Below are positions 36,858 to 46,168 of a stretch of 64,000 nucleotides of DNA, piece after piece; position 1 is the stretch's first letter, and each line of letters opens with the position of its first letter. The position numbers and the translations under genes were made by a program. Source of the stretch: Duganella dendranthematis (GTDB lineage Bacteria > Pseudomonadota > Gammaproteobacteria > Burkholderiales > Burkholderiaceae_D); the NCBI RefSeq assembly GCF_012849375.1, contig NZ_CP051684.1, positions 4,340,001 through 4,404,000 of the forward strand. The letters run 5' to 3'. The notes beneath the pieces were generated by a model that saw only the letters and a program-made list of their open reading frames with translations, made no database searches and was not told where the DNA came from.

Positions 36858-37283
36858 TTACTCGCAGACAAAGAACACGACGTCGCCAGCCTGCTGGCCG
36901 GGCAATGTGGTGGTCAGCCGGCACTGTCTGGCTTGCAGCGGGATCGGCTTGGCCAGCAGGATGCGCGACTGGCGGTAAACGCAGGCCATCCAGTACGGCG
37001 CCGAATCGGGCGGCAGACGCCACAATGTGACTTCGGTTTCGTCATGGCGCTCGGTCTGGTTCGGTACAAGATTGCCGCCATCGCTGGGATGCTCGGTGTA
37101 CACCGTGACAGTGGTCAACGTGGCCGGCGGCAGTTCGCTGTCGGTCACCTGCTCCCACGAGCGGTCGCTGGTATGCGTGGTTTGCGCGATATCGATCACG
37201 CGCGGGCAGTCGAAAACCAGCGGCGCCGCGGCTGCGGGCAGGGTGGACAGCAGGCTGGCGACGACAAGCGGTAGATGGCGCAC
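36858..37283 (-). CDS. small secreted protein, unknown (STY0301-like?)
   Basis: 141 residues. Signal peptide MRHLPLVVASLLSTLPAAAA followed by LVFDCPRVIDIAQ and a compact domain with paired cysteines (ACVYRQ, ARQCRL, FFVCE). The pattern recalls small periplasmic STY0301-type proteins, with low certainty. It precedes the cupin-like gene on the same strand. Confidence 0.65.
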   Translation of the reverse strand: MRHLPLVVASLLSTLPAAAAPLVFDCPRVIDIAQTTHTSDRSWEQVTDSELPPATLTTVTVYTEHPSDGGNLVPNQTERHDETEVTLWRLPPDSAPYWMACVYRQSRILLAKPIPLQARQCRLTTTLPGQQAGDVVFFVCE

Positions 37284-37351
37284 GGCGGCTCCTGGTTGAC
37301 GGCGGGCCTTCCTTTATAGCGCCGCGCGCCGCCGCGCATATTGCGCAAGAT

Positions 37352-38680
37352 TCAGGAAAACGCCTGCCACACCAGCCAGGCGTTGGCGGCCGAGATGACG
37401 GCGAACAGGAACCAGGCCAGCGTCGTGGTCCACCAGGCGTTGACGAAGTTGCCCATGATGCGGCGCTGCGATGTCAGACTGACCAGTGGGTACATGGCGA
37501 ACGGCAGTTGCATGCTCAGCACCACCTGGCTCAGCACCAGCAGGGTGCCGACCGAGTGTTCGCCCAGCACGATGACGCCGATCATGGCCGGGATCAGCGC
37601 CAGGCCACGGGTAATGGCGCGCCGCTGCCAGCACGGAATTTTCAGCTTCAAAAAGCCTTCCATGATGACTTGCCCGGCGATGGTGCCGGTGAAAGTCGAA
37701 CTCTGGCCGGACGCCAGCAGCGCCAGGCCGAACAGGATGGCGGCCAGCGCGGTGCCGGCCACCGGTTCCAGCAGGCGGTAGGCGTCGTCGATGTCGAGCA
37801 CGCGGCTGCTGCCCGGCTGGTAGAACGCGGCCGCCGCCAGCACCAGGATGGCGCCGTTGATCAGCAGCGCCAGCAGCAAGGACACTACGGTGTCGATGCG
37901 CGACAGGCTGATGGCTTCGCGCCGCGCTGCATCGTCGCGCCGCACCACGCGCGTTTGCACCACCGACGAATGCAGGTAGAGGTTGTGCGGCATGACAGTC
38001 GCGCCAAGAATGCCGATGGCCAGGTACAGCGGTTCGCGCGACGACAGCGCGCTGAGCGACGGCACCAGCCCGGCCGCCACCGCATGCCAGTCCGGCTTGA
38101 CGAACACCAGCTCGGCGAACAGGCAGATCGCCACCGTCAAGATCAGCCCCAGCACGATGGCCTCGACCTGGCGGAAGCCTTTGCCTTTCAGGCCCAGCAC
38201 GATCAGCGTATCGAGCGCGGTCAGCGCCACGCCGACCGGCAGCGACACGCCGAGCAGCAGCTTGAAGGCCAGCGCGCAGCCCAGCACTTCGGCCAGGTCG
38301 CAGGCGATGATGGAAATTTCGGCGAAGCCCCATAGCGTCTTGCCGACCGCCGGCGAATATTGCTCGCGGCAGTGCACGGCGAGGTCCTTGCCGGTGACGA
38401 TGCCGAGCCGCATGCTCAGGCATTGCAACACGATTGCGGCCAGGCTGGACAGCACAACCACGAACAGCAGCTGGTAGCCGAACTGCGAGCCGCCCTGGAT
38501 CGCCGTGGCCCAGTTGCCCGGGTCCATGTAGCCGACCGAAATCAGCAGGCCGGGACCGGCGAAGCGGATGACTTTTTTCCAGAACGGATCGCCCTCGGGC
38601 ACCGCGACGGTGCCGGCGACTTCGGAAGGGCAGAACGGCGCGGTGGCCGTGGTGGGCAGCTTGAAGGGCAGGGAGAACAT
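37352..38680 (-). CDS. Nramp family divalent metal transporter
   Basis: 442 residues with about eleven membrane helices. Metal-site motifs are intact: GYMDPGNWATAIQGGSQFGY in TM1 and GATVMPHNLYLHSSVVQTR in TM6, together with the conserved loop GQSSTFTGTIAGQ. Expected substrates are Mn2+ and Fe2+ with proton cotransport across the inner membrane. Three possible starts lie within 10 codons; ATG at 38680 is chosen because AGGA precedes it by 5 bases. MntH-like, but exact orthology was not tested. Confidence 0.9.
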   Translation of the reverse strand: MFSLPFKLPTTATAPFCPSEVAGTVAVPEGDPFWKKVIRFAGPGLLISVGYMDPGNWATAIQGGSQFGYQLLFVVVLSSLAAIVLQCLSMRLGIVTGKDLAVHCREQYSPAVGKTLWGFAEISIIACDLAEVLGCALAFKLLLGVSLPVGVALTALDTLIVLGLKGKGFRQVEAIVLGLILTVAICLFAELVFVKPDWHAVAAGLVPSLSALSSREPLYLAIGILGATVMPHNLYLHSSVVQTRVVRRDDAARREAISLSRIDTVVSLLLALLINGAILVLAAAAFYQPGSSRVLDIDDAYRLLEPVAGTALAAILFGLALLASGQSSTFTGTIAGQVIMEGFLKLKIPCWQRRAITRGLALIPAMIGVIVLGEHSVGTLLVLSQVVLSMQLPFAMYPLVSLTSQRRIMGNFVNAWWTTTLAWFLFAVISAANAWLVWQAFS

Positions 38681-38751
38681 AGGCATCCTGAACAATGATG
38701 CCTGCATTTTACTGGACGCAGAGGGACGCCGTCCCTCTGGCATTGCGCGGA

Positions 38752-39447
38752 TTACTCGGCGGCGTCAGCGCCGTGGCACTTCTTGAACTTCTTGCCGCTG
38801 CCGCAAGGGCAGTCGTCGTTGCGGCCGACTTTCGGCTCGTCGCGCTTGACGGTCTCGACCGCAGGCTTGCGGCGCGGCACCCAGAATTTGTAGATGGCCG
38901 GCAGGTTGGCTTCCAGTTCCTGCGCCAGCTTGTGGGCCTTGACCGGATCTTCCACCAGCGGCAGTTCCTCTTCCTCGATCTCGTCGGCGCCCAGCAGGTA
39001 AATAGGACGCATCAGGTCGCCCACTTCGGAGTCCCAGATCGGGTCCCACGAACCCGGACGCAGCTCCATGCCTTCCCAGAAGCCCCAGCACCAGGCTTCG
39101 GCGTCGATCAGGGTCTGGCCTTCGTGCTCGTGCTCGACGAACAGCGGCTCGAATTCCTTCGGCGCCACTTCAAACGTCACCAGCACTTCGTTCATGAAGC
39201 GCATGATCAGCTCGAGGATGCGTTGTTCTTCCTTGTCGTGCTTGAACTTCGGCACGTCGGTTTCTTCCTTGCCCCATACTTTTTTCAGCCATTCGGCCGG
39301 CATGATGGTTTCCGGGCCGATCGCGATGGCGGTCAGGTAACCATGCAGGATGTCCATGGTCATGGCATCTTCAGGGCTGCGGTCGGACAGCAGGAAGCTG
39401 TCCAGTTCGTCGAATTCTTTTTCGCTCAAAGGCTGGTCGAGTTGCAT
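38752..39447 (-). CDS. UPF0149/YecA family protein with SEC-C zinc motif
   Basis: 231 residues. The YecA-type helical domain ([30 protein letters not shown] ...) spans about 1-190. The C-terminal SEC-C motif [19 protein letters not shown] binds zinc and resembles the SecA tail. Proteins with this motif are thought to act near ribosomes or SecA. Divergent from the SrkA-type kinase. Confidence 0.88.
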   Translation of the reverse strand: MQLDQPLSEKEFDELDSFLLSDRSPEDAMTMDILHGYLTAIAIGPETIMPAEWLKKVWGKEETDVPKFKHDKEEQRILELIMRFMNEVLVTFEVAPKEFEPLFVEHEHEGQTLIDAEAWCWGFWEGMELRPGSWDPIWDSEVGDLMRPIYLLGADEIEEEELPLVEDPVKAHKLAQELEANLPAIYKFWVPRRKPAVETVKRDEPKVGRNDDCPCGSGKKFKKCHGADAAE

Positions 39448-39511
39448 ATTTTGCTCTTTTTATTTGGGGTAAGCAGACAGTATACACGCCGCGCCCCGTA
39501 CAATGGCGCTT

Positions 39512-40504
39512 ATGACCGAATCCGCCTCCCATTCTCACCCTTATTCCTTGTTAAGCCCGGACTGCGTGCTTGACGCCCTCGACAGCATCGGCCTGCGCGG
39601 CGACGGCCGCCTGCTGGCGCTCAACAGCTATGAAAACCGCGTCTACCAGGTCGGCATCGAAGACGACAAGCCGCTGGTGGTCAAGTTTTACCGGCCCCGG
39701 CGCTGGAGCGACGACGCCATCCTCGAAGAACACGCGTTCACCCAGGAGCTGGCGGACGCCGAAATTCCAGCAGTGCCGCCGCTGGCGCTGCATGGCACCA
39801 CGCTGCACCTTCATGCCGGCTTCCGCTTTTCCGTGTTCACCCGCCACGGCGGCCGCGCGCCGGAACTGGGCGACCCGGCGGTGCTGGAGTGGACCGGCCG
39901 CTACATCGGCCGCATCCACGCGATCGGCGCCGTACGACCGTTCGCCCACCGGCCGGCGCTGGACATCGACACCTTCGGCACCGAGCCGTGCGCATTCTTG
40001 CAGGACAATGATTTCATTCCGCTGGACCTGAAGGCGTCGTACGCCGCGATTTCCCAGCAGGCGCTGGACGGCGTGCGTCGTGCCTATGATCGCGCCGGCG
40101 AACTGCCGCAGTTGCGCCTGCACGGCGATTGCCACGGCGGCAACGTGTTGTGGACCGACGCCGGCCCGCACTTTGTCGACTTCGACGACGCCCGCATGGG
40201 GCCGGCGATCCAGGATCTGTGGATGATGCTGTCCGGCGAGCGGGCCGAGCAGGTGCGCCAGATGAGCGATATCCTGGCCGGCTACGAGGATTTCGGCGAC
40301 TTCAACCCGCGCCAGATGCACCTGGTCGAAGCGCTGCGCACCCTGCGCCTGATCCATTACTCGGCCTGGCTGGCGCGGCGCTGGGATGATCCGGCCTTCC
40401 CGCAGGCATTTCCTTGGTTCAACACCCAGCGCTACTGGCAGGACCGCATCCTGGAGCTGCGCGAGCAGGTCGCGCTGATGGACGAGCCGCCGCTGGCGAT
40501 CTGA
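39512..40504 (+). CDS. srkA: serine/threonine kinase of the SrkA (YihE) type
   Basis: 330 residues, normal for SrkA. ATP-binding N-lobe with SYENRVYQVG and VVKFYRP, catalytic loop LHGDCHGGNVLW and metal-binding VDFDDARMGP. The family phosphorylates proteins in extracytoplasmic and oxidative stress protection. The ATG at 39512 is preferred; another in-frame ATG at 39503 lies in a TACAAT sequence that could itself be a -10 element. A terminator follows. Confidence 0.9.
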   Translation: MTESASHSHPYSLLSPDCVLDALDSIGLRGDGRLLALNSYENRVYQVGIEDDKPLVVKFYRPRRWSDDAILEEHAFTQELADAEIPAVPPLALHGTTLHLHAGFRFSVFTRHGGRAPELGDPAVLEWTGRYIGRIHAIGAVRPFAHRPALDIDTFGTEPCAFLQDNDFIPLDLKASYAAISQQALDGVRRAYDRAGELPQLRLHGDCHGGNVLWTDAGPHFVDFDDARMGPAIQDLWMMLSGERAEQVRQMSDILAGYEDFGDFNPRQMHLVEALRTLRLIHYSAWLARRWDDPAFPQAFPWFNTQRYWQDRILELREQVALMDEPPLAI

Positions 40505-40517
40505 CCAATCCGAGAAT

Positions 40518-40541
40518 AGGCGGGTGTTTCCGCCTCTTCTT
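40518..40541 (+). terminator. intrinsic terminator after srkA
   Basis: The stem AGGCGG/CCGCCT with a GTGTTT loop is followed by CTTCTT. It lies 14 bases after the srkA stop. Confidence 0.65.
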
Positions 40542-40607
40542 ACGGCTCGGCTAGCCTGATGGGTCCGTGATAATGAGAGCTCGGAAAATCCTCTCAGCGA
40601 GACTCTC

Positions 40608-42899
40608 ATGCAAGCACAACTGGTCAAACAAGAACGCGACGACGCCACCCTGCTGCCATTGCCGATGGCCAGCGTGTCTGCAGACGACAGCGCTGTTCCG
40701 GCCCAGTTGCCGCGCGCCGCGATGGAAATGAAAGCCATCCAGGAAGCCATCGCCCGGGTCGAAGCCGAAGCCAAGGCCGCCTGCGCCGCCGAGAGCCGCG
40801 CCCACGCCGAATCCCGCGCCCGCGCGCTGGCCGAAGACCGCGCCGCCATCGACGCCGCCGCCGCCGCCGTGGCGCTGCAAAATGCCCAGGCCTCGGAAGC
40901 GGCGATCAGCGCCAACCAGGAACGGCTGGAATCGATGCGCGCCGCCGCCCAGGCCAGCGTGGCCCGGCTGGACGCCGTCAAGCAGGAAACCGCCGGCCTG
41001 CGCGCGCGGGCCGAAGCCGACAACCTGATTCGCCTGGCGGCTGAAGAACGCACCCGCGCCGAAGAAGAAAACCGCAAGCGCGCGCACGAACAAATCGCCA
41101 CCGACGCCGAACTGGCGCAGCAGGCCGCGCGCGCCGCCGCCGAATTGCAAGAGCAGACCGAACAGGCCCGCCTGCAGGCGGCCGAACGCGTCGCCGCCGT
41201 CCAGGCCGCCAAGGAAGAAGTGGTCGGCATCGCCTCGGCCGACGCCCGCGTCGCCACGCTGGCGCGCGAACGCGAACGCCACGCCGCCGGCGCCCGCCAG
41301 ACCGCCCAGCAACTGGCCGAAGCCGAAGCCGAAGCACTGGAACTGACCAAGCAGCGCGAACGCGCCGACAAGATCGCGCTGGAAGCCGCCTACAAGCGCT
41401 CGGCCGCCGAAGCGCGTGCGCTGGAAGAAGCCCGCGCGCTGGCGCACCTGGAGCAGGAGCGCGAACAAATCGCCCAGGCCAAGGCCGAATCCGAGCACAG
41501 CGCCGCGCAATCGCTGCGCCTGCGCCTGCAAACCGAGAAAGAAATCCGCGACACCGCCATCCACCGCGAGCGCATGGAAGCGGTGGCCGCCGCCAGCGCG
41601 CAAGCACGGCGCGAAGCCGACGCCCGCATCCTGGCCGCCACCGAAGCGCGCCTCGAAGTCGACAACCAGCTGCGCGCCGTGGCACTGGCCCGCGCGCAGG
41701 CCGAAGAGGATGCCGAACTGGCCACGCTGACCAAGGTCGAAGCGGAAAGCGCCGCACTGGATCAGGCCAAACAGCGCCAGGCCGCCGACGCTGCCGCCGC
41801 CGACGCCGCCCGCGCCGACAGCCTGGAACAACAGCGCGCCGCCGAGCTGGCCATCGAACGGGCCGCTCTGGCACGCGCCGCCACCGAGCTGGCCGCTAGC
41901 CAGAACGCCGCCGAGCAGGCGGAAATCGCCACGCTGGCGCAACACGTCGAAGCGCAGAACGCCGCGAACGCGCTGGCCACCGAACGTGCCGGCCGCGCCG
42001 CCGCGCTGCTGCAGGCAGAGCAGGAGCGCGCCGCCACCGAACAGCAGGCCATCGTCGCGCTGAACGCCAAACTGGACGCTGAACAACGCGCCACCGACGC
42101 CGCGCAACAGCGCGTGGCCGCCGAGCGCGCGCAAACCGAAGCGCTGCGTCAGCAGCAGGAAGCCGAGCAACGCCTGGCCGCCGCCGCCGAGCAGCAAGCC
42201 GAAGCGTCGCGCGTGCTGGCGGCGCAAGTGTCGGCCGAAGCCGAACAGAAAGCCATCTCTGCGCAAGCGCTGGCAGCACAAGCGCGACTGGCGGTAGAGC
42301 TGGGTGCGGTGCACGCCGAACGCGCCCGCGTGGAACAGGAAAAAGCCGTCAAGGCGGAAGAACTGCTGATTGCCGAACGTGCATTCATCGAAGCTGAGCG
42401 CAAATCGCTGGCGCTGATCGACCAGAAGCTGACGCAGCAGCGTGTCACCGCCGCGTCCGAAGTACGCGCTTCGCAAGCCATCGCCAGCCGCCTGGAAGCG
42501 GAGAAGAACATCGCCGCCAGCGCCCGTCAGCGCGCCGACGAAGCCCAGGCTGAAGCGCAAGCCATGCAGCAGCGCGAGCAGGCCGAGCAGGAAGCGACGC
42601 AAGCCGTTGCCGACAAAGCTGCCGCCCAGCAAGCGCTGCTGGCGACCGCGCAGGCGCACGCCGCCATGCAACGCAAAGTCGCCGACACCACGGCCGCGAT
42701 GACCGCCGCCAAACAACAATTGCTGGAACTGGAAACCCGCCGCCTGGGCGCCGCGCAAAAAGTGTTGGCGTCGGTGCAGGCCAAAGTGACGGCGGAAGAA
42801 AACAACATCACCACGCTGGACGACGTCCGCGCCCGCAAGGAAGCGGCCCGCCAGAACCAGCCAGCCGAAGCCGGCAAAGCCGTCTGGCGCGCCCGCTAA
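40608..42899 (+). CDS. large alanine/glutamate-rich coiled-coil protein
   Basis: 763 residues with no signal peptide or membrane helix. After about 40 residues of leader the whole chain is low-complexity A/E/Q/R helix (e.g. AEAEALELTKQRERADKIALEAAYKR), almost free of proline, glycine, cysteine and aromatics: a continuous coiled coil or single alpha helix of roughly 700 residues. It could be a cytoskeletal, scaffold or polar-organising protein; no catalytic domain is visible. No clear ribosome binding site; the start lies in a region of repeated GAGAG/CTCTC that can pair. The GC-rich repetitive codons create a long spurious ORF on the other strand. Confidence 0.8.
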   Translation: MQAQLVKQERDDATLLPLPMASVSADDSAVPAQLPRAAMEMKAIQEAIARVEAEAKAACAAESRAHAESRARALAEDRAAIDAAAAAVALQNAQASEAAISANQERLESMRAAAQASVARLDAVKQETAGLRARAEADNLIRLAAEERTRAEEENRKRAHEQIATDAELAQQAARAAAELQEQTEQARLQAAERVAAVQAAKEEVVGIASADARVATLARERERHAAGARQTAQQLAEAEAEALELTKQRERADKIALEAAYKRSAAEARALEEARALAHLEQEREQIAQAKAESEHSAAQSLRLRLQTEKEIRDTAIHRERMEAVAAASAQARREADARILAATEARLEVDNQLRAVALARAQAEEDAELATLTKVEAESAALDQAKQRQAADAAAADAARADSLEQQRAAELAIERAALARAATELAASQNAAEQAEIATLAQHVEAQNAANALATERAGRAAALLQAEQERAATEQQAIVALNAKLDAEQRATDAAQQRVAAERAQTEALRQQQEAEQRLAAAAEQQAEASRVLAAQVSAEAEQKAISAQALAAQARLAVELGAVHAERARVEQEKAVKAEELLIAERAFIEAERKSLALIDQKLTQQRVTAASEVRASQAIASRLEAEKNIAASARQRADEAQAEAQAMQQREQAEQEATQAVADKAAAQQALLATAQAHAAMQRKVADTTAAMTAAKQQLLELETRRLGAAQKVLASVQAKVTAEENNITTLDDVRARKEAARQNQPAEAGKAVWRAR

Positions 42900-42910
42900 A
42901 ACTCCGGAGT

Positions 42911-43867
42911 TTAGAAGCTGTAGCCGAGGCCGATCAGGAAGAGGTCGGCGTCGCGGTGGTAGTCGGTGACCACGCGGTTCCATGAGGCTTGCGCCACCAC
43001 GCGTTTGGCCAGGTGGTAGCGCCCGCCAATGCTGACCAGCCCCGCCTTGTGTGAACGCTGCCCATCGGCATCCGGCACCTTGGCGTTGAAGTAGGGACCA
43101 GCCCCCATGCCCAACTCGACTTTCTGATTCAGCGAACGGATCAGCCACAGCTGCGTGGCGACGCCGTTGCGCTTGCTCTGCGGGGTGTTGCCTTCGGTGA
43201 TGGCAGTAACCGTCCAGTCTACATATCGGCCGACCGCGCGCCGGTATTCCAGCGCCGCAATGGCGGAGGTCTCCGAACTCAGGCTGTTGTTAATGCCCTG
43301 GCCGGCCATCAGGGTAAGCGCTTCGTCCGTGGTCGGGCCGCCTTCCAGATGCAGTTTGTCGCCCTTGACGCCGTTGAACTGGTAGCCCACGCCCAGCAAC
43401 ACCGAGGTGGTCGCGTCTTTGCCAGACGGCGAAATGCGGTTGATCTGCACCTGGTTGTACCAGCGGCTGTCCGCGTAGTGGTAGGTCGCTTGCAGGCTGT
43501 AGATGGGGGCCCAGCCGTGGTCGTTGGTGTACTTGGTGGTGCTGTCGCTGTGCAACTGGCTGGTGTCGAAGTAGAAGTACTGGCCGGCGCCGGCGCCAAA
43601 ACTCCAGCCTGGCTGGTTGGGACCGGTCCGGACCCACACCTGGCCAGCCACGCCGTCGCGGTGGTGGTCGGTCGGGTGGCCTTCGTTCAGATAGAGCACG
43701 CTCAGCGCCAGGTGTTCGTTGACGGGGTGGGTGTAGGAGGCGCCGGCGCTGAAGGTTTGCTCGTCGGCTTCTTTGACGCGCAGTGTGCCGGCGTAGCCGG
43801 TCAGTTCCTGGGCCGGCGCAATCGCCGCGGCCGCCAGCGCCACAGCGCCTAATAGAATGCGTTGCAT
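42911..43867 (-). CDS. outer-membrane beta-barrel protein, unknown substrate
   Basis: 318 residues. Signal peptide MQRILLGAVALAAAAIAPAQ, then alternating amphipathic strands rich in Y/W/G (AGAGQYFYFDTSQ, SLQATYHYADSRWYNQVQINR), ending in LFLIGLGYSF with a terminal phenylalanine as required by the Bam machinery. Likely a 12- to 14-strand barrel. It ends back-to-back with the coiled-coil gene, separated by a 14-base palindrome. Confidence 0.8.
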   Translation of the reverse strand: MQRILLGAVALAAAAIAPAQELTGYAGTLRVKEADEQTFSAGASYTHPVNEHLALSVLYLNEGHPTDHHRDGVAGQVWVRTGPNQPGWSFGAGAGQYFYFDTSQLHSDSTTKYTNDHGWAPIYSLQATYHYADSRWYNQVQINRISPSGKDATTSVLLGVGYQFNGVKGDKLHLEGGPTTDEALTLMAGQGINNSLSSETSAIAALEYRRAVGRYVDWTVTAITEGNTPQSKRNGVATQLWLIRSLNQKVELGMGAGPYFNAKVPDADGQRSHKAGLVSIGGRYHLAKRVVAQASWNRVVTDYHRDADLFLIGLGYSF

Positions 43868-43960
43868 AGAATTTAATTGATGTCCGGCAAAAGGCCGAGT
43901 TTACCGGAAATCAAAAAATGCCGTCTGACAGTAGCGCAAAATGGCAGTCTTGCTTTTGTG

Positions 43961-44332
43961 TTATGGCTGCACGCCGACCTTGGTAATGTAATACTCGGTT
44001 TCGCCGAAGCACTGGGTCGGAACGCCTTTGTGCTGGGCGTAGCTGAGGATGACGCGCTTGCCAGTGGCGTTGGTCAGTTCCTTGGCCACTTGCGGGTCGC
44101 GCACGCTGAATTCAAACTTTTCCGGAATCGCACCCGGCATCGAGGTCAGCAGGATTTCGCCTTCCCAGGTCTTGCACACCCAGCCGCGGGTGGAGAATTT
44201 TTGCAGGTAGCCGGCGCGCTCGCCGTCCGAGTACGAGATGTGCAGCATGGCCCAGGTGTAGGCGGCCATCAGCAGTGCTGCGGCGGCCAGCAGGCCGATG
44301 AAGGTCAGGATTACGCGTTTGGATGTGGTCAT
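43961..44332 (-). CDS. membrane-anchored small protein, unknown
   Basis: 123 residues. One N-terminal membrane helix (about 8-30), then a small extracytoplasmic beta-rich domain with two cysteines (WVCKTWEGE, PTQCFGE) that may pair. I recognise no named family. It is 34 bases downstream of the TerC-like gene on the same strand. Confidence 0.7.
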   Translation of the reverse strand: MTTSKRVILTFIGLLAAAALLMAAYTWAMLHISYSDGERAGYLQKFSTRGWVCKTWEGEILLTSMPGAIPEKFEFSVRDPQVAKELTNATGKRVILSYAQHKGVPTQCFGETEYYITKVGVQP

Positions 44333-44366
44333 GGTGAGCCTGGGTTATGCAATGAACGGGATGGTA

Positions 44367-45425
44367 TCACGCGGCGTTCTGGCGCTTGTAGCGCACCGAC
44401 GACCACAGCGACACCGCGATAAACGCCACGCCGGACAGGCCGGTAAACCACTCTGGAATATGGTATTTGACGCTGGCCAGCATGATCAGCGCCAGGATGC
44501 CGATCGCGTAATGCGCGCCATGCTCCAGGTAGACGTATTCGTCCAGCGTACCTTTGTGCACCAAAAACACCGTCAGCGACCGCACGAACATGGCGCCAAT
44601 GGCCAGCCCCAGCATGATGACGACGACGTCGGTGGTGATGGCGAAGGCGCCGATCACGCCGTCGAAGCTGAACGAGGCGTCCAGCACTTCCAGGTATAAA
44701 AAGCCGCCGATGCTGCCCTTGGCCACAGCCGCAACGATCGGTGCGACGCCAGCTTCGGTGACGTCGTCGTCATCTTCCGGCGGGTCTTCTTCCAGCAACG
44801 AACTGATCCAGCCGACCGCCAGGTAGACGATGACGCCCACCACGCCCGCCGTCAGCACCTTGTACTGCTCGGCGTCCGCCACCAGCGACACGCAGGCAAA
44901 CACTGCGGCCAGCGCCAGCAGCACCGCCAGGCTTTCGGTACCGTGCTGGCCGAGTTTTTCCTCGATCCAGCCCAGCCAGTGCAATTCTTTTTGGTCGTCG
45001 AACAGGAAGTTGAGGAACACCAGCAGCAGGAAGGCGCCGCCGAAGGCCGCCACTTCGGCATGGGCGCCGGTCAGGTACTTTGAGTACAACTCGGGCGTGG
45101 TGGTGGCCATATGCCACACTTCCAGCAGGCCCAGGCCGGTGGCCATGGAGACGATCAGCAGCGGGAAGATCAGCCGCATGCCGAACACGGCGACCACAAT
45201 CCCGACCGTCAGGAACAGCTTGCGCCAGAATTCGTTCCAGTGGCGCAACACCGAGGCGTTGACCACGGCGTTGTCGAACGACAGCGACACTTCCATGATG
45301 CCCAGCACGGCGGTGATCCACAGCGCCTGCACCAGTCCGTTGACGCCACCGTGGTTGTAACCCCACCAGCCGGACAGCGCCATGAGGACGAAGGTGACGA
45401 GGAACGAGATTCTGAAGTGTTGCAT
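44367..45425 (-). CDS. DUF475/TerC family integral membrane protein
   Basis: 352 residues with about nine helices. It has two internally related segments with acidic intramembrane motifs, MEVSLSFDNAVVNASVL near residue 44 and LEVLDASFSFDGVIGAFA near 240, typical of the TerC superfamily with suspected metal transport or tellurium-resistance roles. An acidic cytoplasmic loop (EEDPPEDDDD) lies between. No Mn riboswitch is visible in the short upstream region. Confidence 0.85.
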   Translation of the reverse strand: MQHFRISFLVTFVLMALSGWWGYNHGGVNGLVQALWITAVLGIMEVSLSFDNAVVNASVLRHWNEFWRKLFLTVGIVVAVFGMRLIFPLLIVSMATGLGLLEVWHMATTTPELYSKYLTGAHAEVAAFGGAFLLLVFLNFLFDDQKELHWLGWIEEKLGQHGTESLAVLLALAAVFACVSLVADAEQYKVLTAGVVGVIVYLAVGWISSLLEEDPPEDDDDVTEAGVAPIVAAVAKGSIGGFLYLEVLDASFSFDGVIGAFAITTDVVVIMLGLAIGAMFVRSLTVFLVHKGTLDEYVYLEHGAHYAIGILALIMLASVKYHIPEWFTGLSGVAFIAVSLWSSVRYKRQNAA

Positions 45426-45531
45426 GGTTATCTTTATTGAAATGAGAGCAAGGGGGATTTTATATTACTTGCTTCCGTCGCTGGGTTGCCATCTGCCATA
45501 ATGTCGCCACAAAAATGTTAAGGATTTAACG

Positions 45532-45954
45532 ATGGACATCGCTTACCTCGTCACGCCGCTGATTACCTGGGTCACGGTGGGGCCGATCAAGTTCCTGATT
45601 AATAGTGTCAAAGCACGCAAATGGGCGTTCAACCTGGTCGGTAACGGCGGTTTTCCGAGCAATCACAGCGCGGTGGTATCCAGCATGGCGACCCTGATCG
45701 CGTTGCGAGAGGGCATCGGCCACCCGGCCTTCGGCGTCGCCGTCACGCTGTGCTTTATTGTCATCATTGACGCCAACAGCCTGCGCCAGCACGTCGGCAA
45801 GCAGGCCGCCGCCATCAACCGCCTGGCCGAAGGCAACGACAAGCACAAGTGGCTGCGCGAGCGCATGGGCCATACGTTGGTGGAAATCGCCGGCGGCCTG
45901 TGCACCGGCATCGCCATCGGCCATATCGTCCACGCGATTTTCGGCCGCGGCTGA
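45532..45954 (+). CDS. divergent PAP2 family (DUF212) membrane protein
   Basis: 140 residues with about four helices. Conserved motifs GNGGFPSNHSAVVSSM and later HKWLRERMGHTLVEIAGG match the divergent PAP2/acid-phosphatase-like family. Physiological substrate unknown. AAGGA lies 7 bases before the ATG. Divergent from the TerC-like gene. Confidence 0.85.
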   Translation: MDIAYLVTPLITWVTVGPIKFLINSVKARKWAFNLVGNGGFPSNHSAVVSSMATLIALREGIGHPAFGVAVTLCFIVIIDANSLRQHVGKQAAAINRLAEGNDKHKWLRERMGHTLVEIAGGLCTGIAIGHIVHAIFGRG

Positions 45955-45963
45955 TTCCCCTCC

Positions 45964-46007
45964 GGCCGGACGCTCTGTCCGGCCTGTCCGCCAAAGCGGA
46001 CACTTTT
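45964..46007 (+). terminator. double hairpin terminator after the PAP2-like gene
   Basis: Two perfect stems follow each other: GGCCGGAC/GTCCGGCC (45964-45984) and TGTCCGC/GCGGACA with a CAAA loop (45985-46002), then CTTTT. The second looks like an intrinsic terminator. The 160 bases up to the next gene hold no other clear element. Confidence 0.6.
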
Positions 46008-46168
46008 CCCTTCCCGGCTTTACCGTTCATCCCCGTATTCGGCATTTCAGCCACAAATTCTGCCGTCCATCGCACTATGATTGACCTGATAACGTCGGTC
46101 GCGGATACTCCGTGCCCTGTAGTCTGGCTAAATTTTTAAGAAGCACTTAATAAATCTCGGAGAACTTT

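Noticed and set aside
40551..43148. 865-codon glycine-rich open frame opposite the coiled-coil gene, and a 606-codon one at 39551-41371
   Set aside because: Both are mirror products of the GC-rich repetitive A/E/R codons on the plus strand; compositions are low-complexity Gly/Ser/Ala/Arg and they run across neighbouring genes.
45985..46002. TGTCCGC-CAAA-GCGGACA as a second activator site like that at 62931
   Set aside because: The half-sites are similar, but it directly follows a gene, precedes CTTTT, and no sigma-54 promoter lies near it; a terminator is the simpler reading.
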